Counted from the first letter of the stretch, positions 1 through 11,669 are shown. The stretch: DNA of 64,000 bases from Chrysemys picta bellii (GCF_011386835.1 NC_088795.1:121289434-121353433); one strand, 5' to 3'. Translations and numbers: made by a program. The notes: generated from the letters alone by a model not told the origin.

Positions 1-776
1 ACAGAGCACATGGTGGTGGTCTAAAGACAGGTAGCTGGTCACATAGCAATGACATCTCTTCCTTGTTTCCATCTGTTAAATAACATTAACAGACAGTTAA
101 AAATGCATAAATACTTTCTTCATTTCACTTTTCCAAGTAAACAATTGCAGTAGTTTGCACACAGATATCTTGTGATTGCAAAAGAGAGGGGAAGTAGTCT
201 GAATGATCCAGAATGAGAGCAAATGTTCATGAGACAATGTGTATTATCTTGAGGTGCTTTATATCACACCAATGCATCATGTATTCTTTCTTCATACATG
301 ACATTTCACAATATCATTACATAAGGATATATTAATATATAGCTCCATATTCTATAGTACATCTTACACGTCTTTCTACAGCTTGCCTAGGGAGAGGGAA
401 GCAGTCAGGAAGGCAAAACCTTGTCAGACAGCACTGAGATCTTGAATATATTGCCAATTGCTAGGACAGCTCACCAAGTAGAATTAGGCAGAAGGTTTTG
501 CAATAAGTTGCTACACTTCTTTGTATACAAGACATGGGAGTATGTGACCTCAGTGTTTAAATATATAGTTAAAACACTTTTTCCTCCTCATGGCCGTCCT
601 TACTCAGGAAAATCTCCCATAAATTTACCTGTGTAATGACTGCAGGATCATCCCCTCAGGTGCTGCATAGTATAAAAATTAATTCTTAAGATGCTATTAT
701 GCCTGAAAATGTGAGTTGAACAGGTTGCTAGTGTGGATGTAACATTCAGCTTTTCCTCTTTGTTAATGATTAACAG
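1..776 (+). other. GPR78: GPR78 intron (3' end)
   Basis: This is the sequence upstream of the GPR78 terminal exon and should be the end of the preceding intron. It ends in a pyrimidine-rich stretch followed by an AG at 775-776, a plausible splice acceptor. No coding similarity or recognisable repeat was seen in it; the short open frame at 421-636 shows no family resemblance. Confidence 0.6.
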
Positions 777-1014
777 GTTGATAGAACTTCTTCCTTTTGT
801 TACCATAAACTACTACTGGGGGATTGTAAGCAAGTGCCTCACCTACAGTAAGGCTGCATCAGATCCATTTGTTTATTCTCTTTTACGTCAACAGTACAAG
901 AAAGTCATGATCAACATTGTCAATAGGATACTTAAAAGGGATCTGTATCCTTCATCTGGCTACAACAGCTCTCTAGACACTGAAAATGATTATTGCTTAC
1001 ACAGAACATGCTAA
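777..1014 (+). CDS. GPR78: GPR78 terminal coding exon (orphan class A GPCR)
   Basis: This exon encodes the end of an orphan rhodopsin-type receptor of the GPR26/GPR78 pair; family members are plasma-membrane proteins reported to couple constitutively to Gs. The exon follows an AG at 775-776 and begins with the third base of a codon. It encodes the start of TM7 (ELLPFVTINYYWG), then SKCLTYSKAASDPFVYSLL, in which DPFVY is the NPxxY-type motif ending TM7, then a basic helix-8 region (RQQYKKVM) and a tail ending in SSLDTENDYCLHRTC before a TAA at 1012-1014. From memory, human GPR78 ends in a very similar SSLDTENDSC tail, whereas GPR26 ends differently, so GPR78 is preferred. Upstream exons carrying TM1-TM6 lie outside the window. 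CPZ downstream on the same strand matches the human 4p16.1 arrangement. Confidence 0.9.
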
Positions 1015-1391
1015 CATCCTGACAGTCATTAGTCTTCAAGTTAGGTCTGACTTTTGCCACCAGAAGGATATCACCTGATCTATCACGTGTTGACTGGACA
1101 ATGGTGAAGCATACCTTTTGGATATGAAACCTGGATTCCTGTAGTGCATTTGATTGTGGGCTTTCAAAACAGGCTCTTCCATTGTCTGCATTTAGTACAG
1201 AATGTAGCCGCAGAGAGACTGTCAGGGATGGGCAGAGGTGATTCTGCCAGGCCACTACTTTGCCTTCTGCACTGACTGCTTCTTGGCAAGTGGAGTAAGT
1301 TCAAGGTTTGGGGTTTAACTTTTAAAGCCTATAACATTCCAGATGCCGTGTCCTGGTATTTTACAGAGGATCCAGCATCCTACTCTCTTAA

Positions 1392-1397
1392 AATAAA
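1392..1397 (+). promoter_or_regulatory. Candidate GPR78 polyadenylation signal
   Basis: A canonical AATAAA lies 378 bp after the GPR78 stop codon, the first such hexamer found downstream. The implied 3' UTR would be about 400 nt. Only transcript ends could confirm use; further AATAAA motifs occur downstream. Confidence 0.35.
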
Positions 1398-2332
1398 GAT
1401 TCTGCGACCATTGGAGCCTAGGGCATGAACAGATAGTTGGAGCACCATTTGTACAGTATATTTGCATCTGCAATCCTGGATTTGTCTCAGTTTTAGAACA
1501 TTTTAAAAGAGTATTTTAATTGATGGCTTGATGTATTGATGCCTAGAATGGGTATTATGGATGGGCACTTTGAAAATGAGATTATTATTATTTATTATAA
1601 GACAACATGATTGTAACATAAACTTTAAAAGTAGTATGTGTATTCAGTATGCCAGTATTTTATCAAGCATAACCAAAGTTATCTTGTTACTATGTATCTG
1701 ATTTACTAATATTTAGCACTTTTGTGATACCACATAATTACAATAATCGCAGTGACAGCAACAAAGACATAATCAGAGTTTAGTTAACTAGCATTGTAAT
1801 TTATGTCACTGAGCCAGGTCCACTCAACATACCTTTCACTAGGAGGAAATCAGGACAATTAGTTTGTAGAAGTGACACTATATTTAAGATATTTTTTGTT
1901 CAAGAGCTATCTGATAACATATACCAGGATAAAAGAGAGTAATTATTTTTAAAGAAAATATAATGGGGAAAAATCTTTCACACATCAGGTAAATTTGGTG
2001 AATAGCAGCAATATGGTATGAGCTTTTGCCTTTGATTTACCTATTTAATTACTTTATTACTGCTTAATTATTATTTATTTATTATTATTATTATTCATCT
2101 AAAAAGTCTATTGGTAAATACTGGAACAAATTATGAACAGTAGTCCATCAATTATATGCTATAATGGATATGAATGAGCAGTGTTCTGTGGAGCTCAATA
2201 AATTAATGTTTTGTAGCCAAACAAAATCATTTTAAAATGTATTTTTAAGAAGAAGAATACCTACAAGACAAAGTATAGAGTTTGTCTTTATTTTTTAGGT
2301 TATAGTAGCATTAAAATTAGGGATAGAATATT
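1398..2332. other. AT-rich intergenic sequence, nothing recognised
   Basis: This stretch is AT-rich with short TTA/TTAT runs near 1585-1600 and 2070-2095. No coding similarity, RNA gene or recognisable transposon was seen. It could include part of a longer GPR78 3' UTR. Confidence 0.4.
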
Positions 2333-2498
2333 GGCCTTGATCCTGCAAAAAGCTGAGAATTCTGATTTTGATTCAGCAAAGCACTTAAGCATGTGGTTTA
2401 CTTTAAGCACTTACGTAAGTCCTATTGAAGTCAATGGGACTATGCACATGATTAAAGTTAAGCATATGTTTAAGCACTTTGCAGGACCAGGGTCAGGT
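2333..2498. repeat. Short palindromic MITE-like repeat
   Basis: The segment opens with GGCCTTGATCCTGCAAA and closes with GCACTTTGCAGGACCAGGGTC, imperfect inverted copies of each other. Internal blocks also mirror (GCACTTAAGCATGTGG against CATATGTTTAAGCAC) around a centre near CTATTGAAGTCAATGGGAC. This fits a short non-autonomous DNA element of amniote genomes; family not assigned. Confidence 0.55.
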
Positions 2499-4312
2499 GT
2501 TCAGCAGCTTGAAGGACTGAGCCCATTATCTGCAATCTGAGAGGATTATAGGGCCCTATTAAAATCTCACTGAAGTCAATGAAAAGGCTCATACTGCATA
2601 ACAAATACAATGTCATCATGTTATCCTCTGCTTTCAAAAGTTGAGGCCTTTCTAATGCTCTATTGCCATGCAAGTAAATTAGGCCTCCATGTTCTGCACC
2701 TATAGCTGGCTAGTGTTAAAGCTGAATGTGCTTTATCATGACTTTGTCTACTTAGTAAAGTATTTGTAATCTCTCTAATTTTGTGTAAATACAATACTTC
2801 AGAAAAAGTATTTGTGTATGACATGTTCAGTTTTCCTTTCTTCCTTCTCCTCCCCTCCCTCTACTCCCTATAATAATGAAACCTGGTGTTTAAATCTTTT
2901 ATAGCGACTGCATCAGCAGTGTAACAATTAGACATCTCTCCTGGAGGAATGCTAATTTGTTTTAGAGTCTAGCATTTTTGTGCCAAAAAGTTTTGATGTG
3001 CTCTGACATCTGTCACTACGACATTGATCTGTAAACTTTGGTGCATTTAATGATAGCTGCAATGTTTAGCTGGACTATAGTTTTTTAAAGAAAATGCTGC
3101 TCCCTTTGAGTATTACATTTCATACTTAGCTGAATGTATTGCAAAATGTGACCTCCAAAACAATATGGAAATGAATAAAATATTATTTGTGTTTACATTT
3201 TCTAGTGTTAAATGAATATGGGAGGAGAAACATAAGCTATTATGACAATATCTGAAATCAGGACAGCACTCTTTTAAAAATCAAGAGCCAGAACCCGGTG
3301 AAGCCTGGTGCACCTCTTTTGAAGTCAAGTGAACGGTGCTGATTCATACCAGCTGAGGATAGAGTGTCAGGCATATATTTTGTAATAGAAGCTCAATGCA
3401 GCAAGATGCTTAGTGCCCTCAGTTCCCATGAACTTCAGTTCCAGAAGTTACTAAGCATCTTTCAGGATGGAGCCCTAAGAGCAGATAATTCAGATGTATA
3501 AATTAGCACTTGATGTACCTTTGTGAATAATCATCATCACAGAATGATTACTGAATATGGAATTATCCCACCCTAGTCTGACTAACACAGAGAGATTTTT
3601 AACTTCACTTTGACAGACATATGCAGCATTCTTCTGTTTCAGGCTGCCTATATGAAAACTACAGTGAAATCAGAATTCTTTAAGCATCATTTTAACCCAC
3701 GTGTTACAGTGCATTTAGAAAGTGATCTTAAGTTCGGTGAGTGGGGGTTAAACTTAAGGTTGCTTGAAAAAAATAGCAGCTTTGAATCTTAATGTGTTAA
3801 AATTACCCTTAGAAATGCAGTTCATCATTTTGTGAGATACTTAATACTCAACTAGACAAAGCCCTTGAAAAGATACTGTAGAGAAAAAAGCCTGTACTAG
3901 CAGGGAGATGGGGACTAGATGACACAATGAGCATGTTTTTTTTTTCCAAAAAAGTTACATGTGCAGTTGTGCATACAGAAATGCCTGTGCAATTATGTGT
4001 ACAATTTCATGGACACGCAGCATGATTCAGGTATTTGTATCTGCAAGTGTCCTGGTGTGTTTGTAATTAATGTGGATAGCCAGTGTGTGTATCTTATCAT
4101 GGTAACTACACGAGCAGGTTAGGTGCACAGTTGTGCATCTGATTTTTTGAAAAGCAGGTCTAAGTAAATCTCTCCAGTCTGTGGGTCAGATTCTGTGCTG
4201 TACATTGACAAAGCACAGAAGGCTGAGGCAAGAATTTAAACCACCTTTGTGTCCTCCCAGTGTTGGCAAAATGGCAACGGACATAATTTATGCAGCCAAG
4301 AGGATGCTCTAA
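2499..4312. other. Intergenic sequence without recognised gene
   Basis: No exon-like or RNA-gene signal was seen. The only notable pieces are a T run near 3938 and short open frames with no family resemblance, such as 3610-3792. Diverged repeat relics are possible but could not be assigned. Confidence 0.4.
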
Positions 4313-4598
4313 GGGCAGGTCTACACTAACCCCCCAATTCGAACTAAGGTACGCAACTTCAGCTACGTGAATAAAGTAGCTGAAGTTCGAAGTACCTTAG
4401 TTCGAACCTACCTCGGTCCAGACGCGGCAGGCAGGCTCCCCCGTCGACTTCGCGGTACTCCTCTCGCCGAGCTGGAGTACTACAGTCGACGGCGAGTACT
4501 TCCGGGTTCGACTTATCTCGTCCAGACAAGACGCAATAAGTCGAACCCAGAAGTTCGATTTGCTTGCCGCCGAACTACCGGGTAGTGTAGACCTACCC
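4313..4598. mobile_element. Harbinger-like MITE, copy A
   Basis: This 286 bp element has near-perfect terminal inverted repeats: it starts GGGCAGGTCTACACTA and the reverse complement of its end is GGGTAGGTCTACACTA. It is flanked by TAA at 4310-4312 and 4599-4601, a 3 bp target duplication of the TWA type used by PIF/Harbinger transposons. The interior has smaller palindromes (AACTTCAGCTACGTGAATAA mirrored by AGCTGAAGTTCGAA) and is CpG-rich (CGTCGACTTCGCGG). It encodes no transposase. A second copy lies at 10447-10743. Confidence 0.8.
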
Positions 4599-4984
4599 TA
4601 AGTTACAGCAGCATCACCCCACTACCTATGGCAGTGACACAAGCCAGAATAGCAGTAGTGGAGAGCGCTGATTTGTCCCACTCCCATCTTTCCCAGTCCT
4701 CCTCTCACCATTGGTATTCCCCTTTTCCCCAGACATGCAGGGAGGTCAGCATGAAAGTAGGTGCAGAGGGGGGCTGAATCATTTCTGGGGACTTTTATGA
4801 GTATGCAATAAAACTTCAGTGGCTCTTAACCAGAATCGTGTTCATTCATTGTAAATAAAGTAGTTAGGATTTTTGGTGTGTATAAATGGGAACAAAAACA
4901 TGTTTGAACAGAGAGAACCATCAATCATTTTAGTCCACTCCTGCCTTCTCCTTTTTAAGCAGGTGTATTTAGAAATGTTATTGA

Positions 4985-5500
4985 TTACTGAAGAAGTCCT
5001 CATCCTAGATTTCAGTCCATTAGCACTAATGGCCCCCGTTAGGTTGCTAGGAGTCCTATTGTGTATGTTAAAGACTCTCTGGGCGAAAATGTCATTTCTG
5101 ATATCCAACCTAAACTTTTCTTTCTGCATCCTGTGTCCATTCCCCTTGTTGCCTGTTTTTTTGGGTTAATATGGGCTACACTCTGAATCTTGTCCTTTTC
5201 ACATTGCGTGAACAGATTCTTATTCGAGCCTTTGTGGCATCATGTCAGATGTTTGTAAACCTTAATTAGGTATGCAACTAAGCTTCCTTTCTCTTTCTAG
5301 GATAAATGTGTTCAATTCGTAAACTCTTTACTAAAAAGACATTCTCCCCATACCCTAAATTAGCTTTGCTTCACTTCTCTAGACACATTTTTCTAACATT
5401 CAAATGTCTTTTTTTTTAAGTATTAAACTCAAGCTTTAATACTCCCACAATATTCCAAATGAGGCCTGATGAGGCCCTTATACAGCAGCCTCATTACCAC
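4985..5500 (-). mobile_element. Ancient CR1/L3-type LINE fragment
   Basis: Read on the minus strand, this stretch resembles the 3' part of CR1 ORF2. The plus-strand hallmarks of antisense CR1 are present in decayed form: AAATGTCATTTCTGATATCCAACCTAA, the CCTGTGTCC block, and GAGGCCTGATGAGGCC near the right end. It has many substitutions and no usable reading frame. Boundaries are approximate. Confidence 0.5.
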
Positions 5501-5539
5501 CTTCACTTCACTTTATAATTCCCCTCTTTATACACCCAA

Positions 5540-6534
5540 TCACCCGGTTTTCTTTCTTTGCAGCAGTCACATGCGGCAGCTCATTTTCAGACTGTTTTGT
5601 TCAAACACAGTAAATAAATGTCCTGTGAATTATACTGAGAATGCAGCAGCTCGCTGATTGGCCAGGTATTTCAACAATAATACTGATTTTTTTTTACACC
5701 ATTGACTTCATACATTAGACTTGTACTTAACCAGTAGGAAATGTTAATTGGCTATACATGACCTTTGTGCAATGGAACTAACATACAACCCACCTTGCAT
5801 TTGCACAGCTCAGATTGGAATTCAGCTTTGAATCTGCCCTGCAAGCTAAACAAACACTGCCTCTTTATTCAGGCTGTTCCAAGCAAGTGAGGGGAAAATC
5901 AACTGATCAGAGAGATCACTAGGGTGAGATGGGCCCTAAATTTGGCCAAGGGATTGCTGAAGCACTGAAGGTATCCAGTGTGTTAACGCTGCTGTACAAC
6001 TGGCAAAGGGAAAACTTAAAGGGGATCAGTAAAGCCATTTTTTTTTCTTGGCAATAACAGACATTCCAATCTATTTTCAATACATTTGGTTTGGGAAATA
6101 AGTCTTGACTGCTATATCTGATTATTCAAACCACCAGGCCCTGATATAAAGCACTGAGCTGACCTCAGTCCAACGAGACATGGAACATGCTGGTCCCCTG
6201 CCTTCAGAGCTGTGTAACAGGCTTGATGCAGGAGTCAGGGCTTGTCTGCTTGATGCTTGCAAAACATGTTAGAGTGGTGTGATTTGTAAAGCATGCTAAC
6301 GTGTTGCACTCTAACAGCCCATGTAGACCATGCTGGTGCACTCTGAAAGGTACCTAAGTTTGCATTAGCATGCTCCTGTAAATGCTGGTAAATAGGATCT
6401 TGAATTGTGTTTATTGTTTGATTGTGGTTTTTGTGATCTGCAAGGGAAAGTATAATCTATGATTTTGGATTATACTGCATGTTATTTTAAAATATAAAAA
6501 CCATTACCGGAATAAGTTTGATGCTCTGAAGAGG
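5540..6534. other. Intergenic sequence without recognised gene
   Basis: Mostly AT-rich sequence with a T run near 5690. Around 6240-6360 there is a block rich in GCATGCTAA-type words repeated in both orientations (TGTTAGAGTGGTGTG, ACGTGTTGCACTCTAACA), suggesting another short decayed inverted-repeat element. No gene was found. Confidence 0.35.
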
Positions 6535-6725
6535 GCATTGGATTGGGCATTATGAAACCTGGGCCTTATTTCTGCATCCGTCACTGACACTGTATTTCCT
6601 TGACTTATTTGCACTGTGCCTCAGTTTACTCACCTGTAAAATGGGCACAATATTGTTTGCTCACCTTTATAAAGCATCTTGAGAGCCGGAGATGAAGAGC
6701 ACACATGGTAAGTATTATTAAATAT
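6535..6725 (+). repeat. MIR-type SINE relic
   Basis: The core reads TTGGGCATTATGAAACCTGG, later CTGTGCCTCAGTTTACTCACC, then TGTAAAATGGGCACAATATTG, and ends GTAAGTATTATTA. The CCTCAGTTT...TGTAAAATGGG order is the diagnostic MIR core. Confidence 0.85.
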
Positions 6726-6954
6726 ATCCAGAAAGTCTCTTCTTGCAACTTGTACACCCTGTGCAGCATCTGTCTAGCCACATTGACAAAGACCCCCACA
6801 CCCTATTCACAAATAACTAAAAAGTAAGGAGCAAAACCTTGACCTGGCTTAAAAACTGGTAAAGCAATAGGAAACTGAATTTGAGGGACTCATCCTGTGT
6901 CATTCAAGTCAATAGGAGTTTTGTCGTTGACTTAAAGGGGAGCAGGAGCAGATC

Positions 6955-7026
6955 CACAAAGGCCATGGTACCTAACTCTCACTTTAGGTGCCTAATTCCA
7001 AAAGTTAAGTGCCACTGAGATCCTCA
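6955..7026. repeat. Older repeat interrupted by LTR (left part)
   Basis: This short segment (GGTACCTAACTCTCACTTTAGGTGCCTAATT) has the look of a decayed amniote repeat built on mirrored TAGGTGCCTAA words. It appears to continue after the LTR that ends at 8115, where related words (GCACCTAAGTTTC, CACACCTAAGCCC) recur up to about 8520. The LTR target duplication CCTCA marks the interruption. Confidence 0.4.
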
Positions 7027-8115
7027 TGTGACGTTATTGATATAATCTGGGACCATATAGAACATGTTTGCAACCAAAGTCCTGTAGTGGCACCAAATCT
7101 TGTATAAAGGGGGTCAAATGAGGTGTCTAAGACAAGGTTATGGTTTGCTGGTTATGATTATGTTGTCTAGATATGTGTATCAATTTTGTAGTTGAAGTTA
7201 TGAATATTGGCTCTGTACTGTCTGTATTTCAAACTTATGCTATGCTTCTGGGAAACATCCCAGACAAGTTGGTGTTAGCCCTGCCTAGCCTGCTTGATGG
7301 CCCATTAAGGACCATCAGATATACAATTGACCCATGGAGAGAAGGCAAATACGCCTTATAACTCAGCAAAGTATGCAGGAACTTGCCCCTGTGACTCCAG
7401 ACTCCATTTTGCTGTAGTTTTCCACAGCAGGTGTAAGAACAAAGAGGTGTTCTTACACCTGAAAAAGACTATAAAAAGGCTGATGCCTCATCTCCATTTT
7501 GTCTTCAATCCTGCTTCTTACCTCTGGAGGAACTTTGCTACAAGCTGAAGCTTTGAACAAAGGACTGAATGACCCATCCCGGCAGGGGATGTATTCCAGA
7601 GACTTGATTTGAACCTGCAGTTTATTCTATCACTGCTACAAGCCTGAACTAAGAACTTTGCCATTACCGTATGTAATTGATTCCATTTAACCAATTCTAG
7701 CTCTCATCTCTATCTTTTCCCTTTTATAAATAAACCTTTAGATTTTAGATTCTAAAGGATTGGCAACAGTGTGATTTGTAGGTAAGATCTGATTTGTATA
7801 TTGACCTGGGTCTGGGGCTTGGTCCTTTGGGATCGAGAGAACCTTTTTTCTTTAATTGGGGTATTGGTTTTCATAACCATTTGTCCCCATAACGAGTGGC
7901 ACTTGTGGTGATACTGGGAAACTGGAGTGTCTAAGGGAATTGCTTGTGTGACTTGTGGTTAGCCAGTGGGGTGAGACCGAAGTCCTCTTAGTCTGGCTGG
8001 TTTGGTTTGCCTTATAGGCAGAAAAACCCCAGCCTTGGGCTGTAACTGCCCTGTTTTAGCAATTTGTCCTGAATTGGCACTCTCAGTTGGGTCCCGCCAG
8101 AACCACATCGTCACA
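7027..8115 (+). mobile_element. Solo LTR of endogenous retrovirus type, 5 bp TSD
   Basis: The 1089 bp segment begins TGTGACG and ends CGTCACA, the TG...CA ends of an LTR with short mirrored termini. It is flanked by CCTCA at 7022-7026 and 8116-8120, a perfect 5 bp target duplication. Inside, in the forward orientation, are a TATA-like TATAAAAA at 7470-7477 and AATAAA at 7729-7734, in promoter-then-polyA order. No gag, pol or env coding is attached, so this is a solo LTR left by recombination. A five-base duplication fits ERV-L-like or gypsy-like integrases. Confidence 0.85.
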
Positions 8116-9300
8116 CCTCAATGCTTGATCAGCTACTGCCTAACCCTGGAAGTACTAAAGCCCTTTGCACCTAAGTTTCTGATGTTAAAGTCCTTGAGAT
8201 GCCTACATTTCTGCCTCTGGGCACACACACTATTGCCTCAGTCCTGAGGCTGGTGCTTATCTCACACCTAAGCCCCAGAAGGATCCTCAAACCAAGTGGA
8301 ATAGGCGTTGCCTATCCTATCTATCCTGCAGGGGCCCATCTGGTAGGTGTACTCAGAGTACTCCTAACTCCACACAAAATGACATGGGCAAGGGAGGAGA
8401 AGTCCCTTGTAACCTTTAGTCCAGTGGTTTGGGAACTCACCCAGGATACAGGAGACCTGTGGTCAACTCTCCCCTCTGCCTGATGCAGAGCAGGGATTTG
8501 TACCTGGGTTCCCCTACTCTCAGCTGAGTGCCCTGTGGAGGGGGTGTTGGAAATTACATTGGGGGGGGGGGGGAGAGAACCTTTTGACATGTAGACATTT
8601 TGCCTCCCCACAGGAGGGAACAACTTGACCCTGATGGCTGGGCTGACACCACCACTCGAGAGGTAGCATATGGGTCCGACACTGAGAGAGGGAGTTATTC
8701 AGCCAGGAGACTCTGCTCATCACAAAGGGACACTGGAGGGATCACTACTCCCTTGTGACCCAGCAGCAATATATAGCTGCAGGGCCACTTTAGTCTTGGA
8801 CATCACCTTGAGGCTCAGCCTCAGAGCAGCTCTGCAGCTATTTCCTGGGAGGCAATGAGGTGTCCTCCCCTCTCAGGATGTGAACAGTGCTCCAGAGGTA
8901 TGCTGGGAAGCAGTGATTTGGCCCCCCCTGTAGGACCTGACTGAAGTCATCAGAATTCTGAAGGGCACAATGAGGCATTTAGATGAGTAAGTCTTCCTCT
9001 TTCTTCCCCTTCCCCTATGGAAAGAACAACAATGGATAACCCACAGAAACTAATGGCTGGGAAATTTAGAACAAGCAACAGTGTACGGTCATCCTGTAGA
9101 AATTGTTGGCATGGTAGGTCATGGGGTTAAACAGTATGGCTAGATATTAAAAAGGGATGGATCATGCTAAGACTACAGTTGTAGCTGTGCCCATTATGGT
9201 CCTTTTCCTGCAATCTTTAATTAGGAAAAGCTGCTATCAAATTGAGTTGTATACGGGCATTATTTGGAATATCTCATCTTCTTCCAAACACCATCAGCGA
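8116..9300. other. Intergenic sequence, partly old repeat
   Basis: From 8116 to about 8520 the older repeat split by the LTR seems to resume. A run of 13 G residues lies at 8561-8573. The 8400-8520 part (GATACAGGAGACCTGTGG, TGGGTTCCCCTACTCTCAG) resembles decayed non-autonomous elements. No gene-like feature was seen in 8600-9300. Confidence 0.35.
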
Positions 9301-9377
9301 GGGCCAGATCCTCAGATGCTACAAACTGGTGTAGCTCCATTGATATAAATGACTTACATCTGCTGAGGATCAGGCCC
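9301..9377. repeat. Miniature palindromic repeat
   Basis: The termini GGGCCAGATCCTCAG and CTGAGGATCAGGCCC are inverted copies around about 45 bp containing GTGTAGCTCCATTGATATAAA. This is one of several short inverted-repeat elements of the window built on a GGGCCAGATC-like end. Confidence 0.65.
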
Positions 9378-9589
9378 CAAATACTGGCCACTACCAGAAT
9401 CAGGAGGATTGACTTGACTGACCAGTGGGAGATGTACACATGTAAATAAGATGAAACTTTAGCCAAAGGTCAGTGCTGATACTGCAGATCCTATTTTCCT
9501 ATGAAAAATATCCTGCTATTCAGTTTTCTTTTCTTTTCACTCATTTTAATCCAATGAGTCCCACTAACACTCACTTGGGCCAGCCTTAA

Positions 9590-9830
9590 CAATTCTTTAC
9601 TTCCACGGTTTTGTACATACCTCCAATATTTGTAAATGGTTCTTGCATCTGCCCTTTATCATCATTTGGTCAAGGAAAACATATAGACTGAAGTTCATAT
9701 ACTACTTCCTGATGAGTCACTCCTTCAAGCCCTTTCATAATTTTTGTTGCTTCTCTACAAATTCTTTTCAATTTGTTGACATTTCTGGTACTGAAATAAG
9801 GGAGTGATGCACAGTGGTGCTAATAAGTCT
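9590..9830 (-). mobile_element. Decayed CR1/L3 LINE fragment
   Basis: On the plus strand the block TTTCATAATTTTTGTTGCTTCTCT followed by TTTTCAATTTGTTGACATTTCTGGTACTGA matches the antisense of the conserved CR1 3' ORF2 segment that also occurs at 15230-15290. It is heavily mutated. Limits are approximate. Confidence 0.55.
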
Positions 9831-10091
9831 GAACTTTGTTTTCTAGGCTAAACCACATAACAGGAGCCATTGAGTCCACTGGATACCGTTACAACCAATA
9901 TATTTTTTCTCTTTTCAGGCGCAGGACCTAATGAGCTTCCTGCTAATACTCAGACCAGAATCACTGCATCTGGAGCTCATTGTACACATGATTTCTTTGG
10001 AGGGAAGAGCTGCTATATATAGGTTTGGCCCAATGCCTATTGAAGCCAATCAAAAATCTCTCATTGATTAGGATAGGGAAGCCTACCTTTG

Positions 10092-11273
10092 TGATAGATA
10101 GCCCCCTACACCAATCATCAGAGCAGTATTTAGTATCCAATCATAAAGGACCGGTCACTTACCCCAGATCAATTGCACATTAGATCTCACACCAAAGACA
10201 ATGCTTGTAGCCAATCCTATAATAAACTATCTAAAGATTTATTAACTAGAAAAAAGAAATGAGAGTTATTTACAAGGTTAAAGCAGGTAAACATATAAAC
10301 ACAAATGAGTTGCAGTTTTAAGTTTCCAAAAGGTAATAGAAGCTTCTATAATAAGCAAGCTGTATGTGTCCTTTACTGAGGCTAAGCACTGGGGATCTTT
10401 TACATGTTTAGTAATCCTTGCCCCACAGAGTTCAAGAAGACTATAAGGCCTGGTCCACACTAACCCCCCCACTTTGAACTAAGATACGCAACTTCAGCTA
10501 CGTGAATAATATAGCTGAAGTTGAAGTACCTTAGCTCAAACTTACCGCGGGTCCAGATGCGGCAGGCAGGCTCCCCTGTCGACTCTGTGTACTCCCCTCG
10601 CGGAGCAGGAGTACCGGCGTCGACGGCGAGCACTTCCGGGATCGATCCAGGATCGATTTATCGTGTCTAGACAAGACGCGATAAATCGATCCCAGAAGAT
10701 CGATTGCTTACCGCCGGACCCGGAGGTAAGTATAGACCTATCCAAAGATACAGTTTCTTCTTGCTATGGCCTTTTATTTCTTCCCCATTATGCTTCAAAT
10801 TGCAAGTTCAGCTTTTGGGAGGAATTCAGTTGCATATGTCCTCTTCACAGGGGTGGAGCAGAGGGGGAAACAATCAACAAAGTCTTTTTGTCCTCTGATG
10901 CTCTATAATGCTTTGTCTGGTGTTGATGGGCCTTCTTTTGTTAGACAGGATATAACACCTCCTGTGGCAAACTAGTATTTCACACTTGTTAATGCTTCTT
11001 TCCTGATTGGTGATTTGCAATTATAGAGCAAACACTTAAATATTACCTTATAACATGGGATACAGATATTATAAGTGAGATTAATGCATGCAGCAACTTA
11101 CAAGCATTCCATAAAGTCTAAACACTAAGCTCTTTTTTTATATAATTCTAATACCTATTTTAACAGTACTAACACACAGGTGAGCCCGACTGGTTCCAGC
11201 TATGTATTGGTCAGTGTTCAGCTGAGAACTAAGGGTCTTGGCATAAGCTGGCACCTGGTTTGCCAATGTCACA
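10092..11273 (-). mobile_element. Probable retroviral-type LTR (minus), carrying a MITE
   Basis: The right end reads GCCAATGTCACA, which in reverse starts TGTGACATTGGC, a typical LTR start of this window's families. A plausible left end is TGTGATAGATAGCCC at 10092. The inner AAGATTTATTAACTAGAAAAAAG stretch resembles the R/U5 area of the antisense LTRs at 17282 and 19138. No clear target duplication was found, so the limits are uncertain. The Harbinger-like MITE at 10447-10743 lies inside it. Confidence 0.5.
10447..10743. mobile_element. Harbinger-like MITE, copy B
   Basis: This is a diverged copy of the element at 4313-4598: shared blocks include TACGCAACTTCAGCTACGTG, GATGCGGCAGGCAGGCTCCC and ACTTCCGGG. 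The ends read GGCCTGGTCCACACTA and TATAGACCTATCC. The flanks are TAA (10444-10446) and AAA (10744-10746), a decayed TWA-type duplication. It has no coding capacity and sits inside an LTR-like sequence, so it inserted after that LTR. Confidence 0.75.
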
Positions 11274-11669
11274 GCACTATCCCAAGCTAGCCCTGGAGAA
11301 TGTTCTGACATCTTTTGACCATAAAGCTTTCTGAGCTGAGAAAGAGAGAGTAATTGAACTGAGCCTCAAAATAGGACTGTTAAGTTCTTTCTTAGTATAG
11401 CTTATATTAATTTTTAATATTCCATCTGTGATCAGGAGAAGAGAAAGACCTTTGATTCTCAGCACAAATCTTTTCAACATACTTGTTTAGTTCTGTGGTG
11501 CTCAAATGTATTCAAATTTTCAGTCACATTTTAAGGGAGATAGAGATAGAGATTCGTCACTCATGGATCTCATCTCTCCTAACAACCCAAACTGGATGCC
11601 CACAACTTCCCTTAACAATGTTCATGCAAGCCCTGTAGGCATCTAAAAAGCAATGTAGTAACATTAAGT
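11274..11669. other. Intergenic sequence without recognised feature
   Basis: No gene, RNA or assigned repeat seen. The sequence is AT-rich with a GAGATAGAGATAGAGA run near 11539. Confidence 0.35.
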
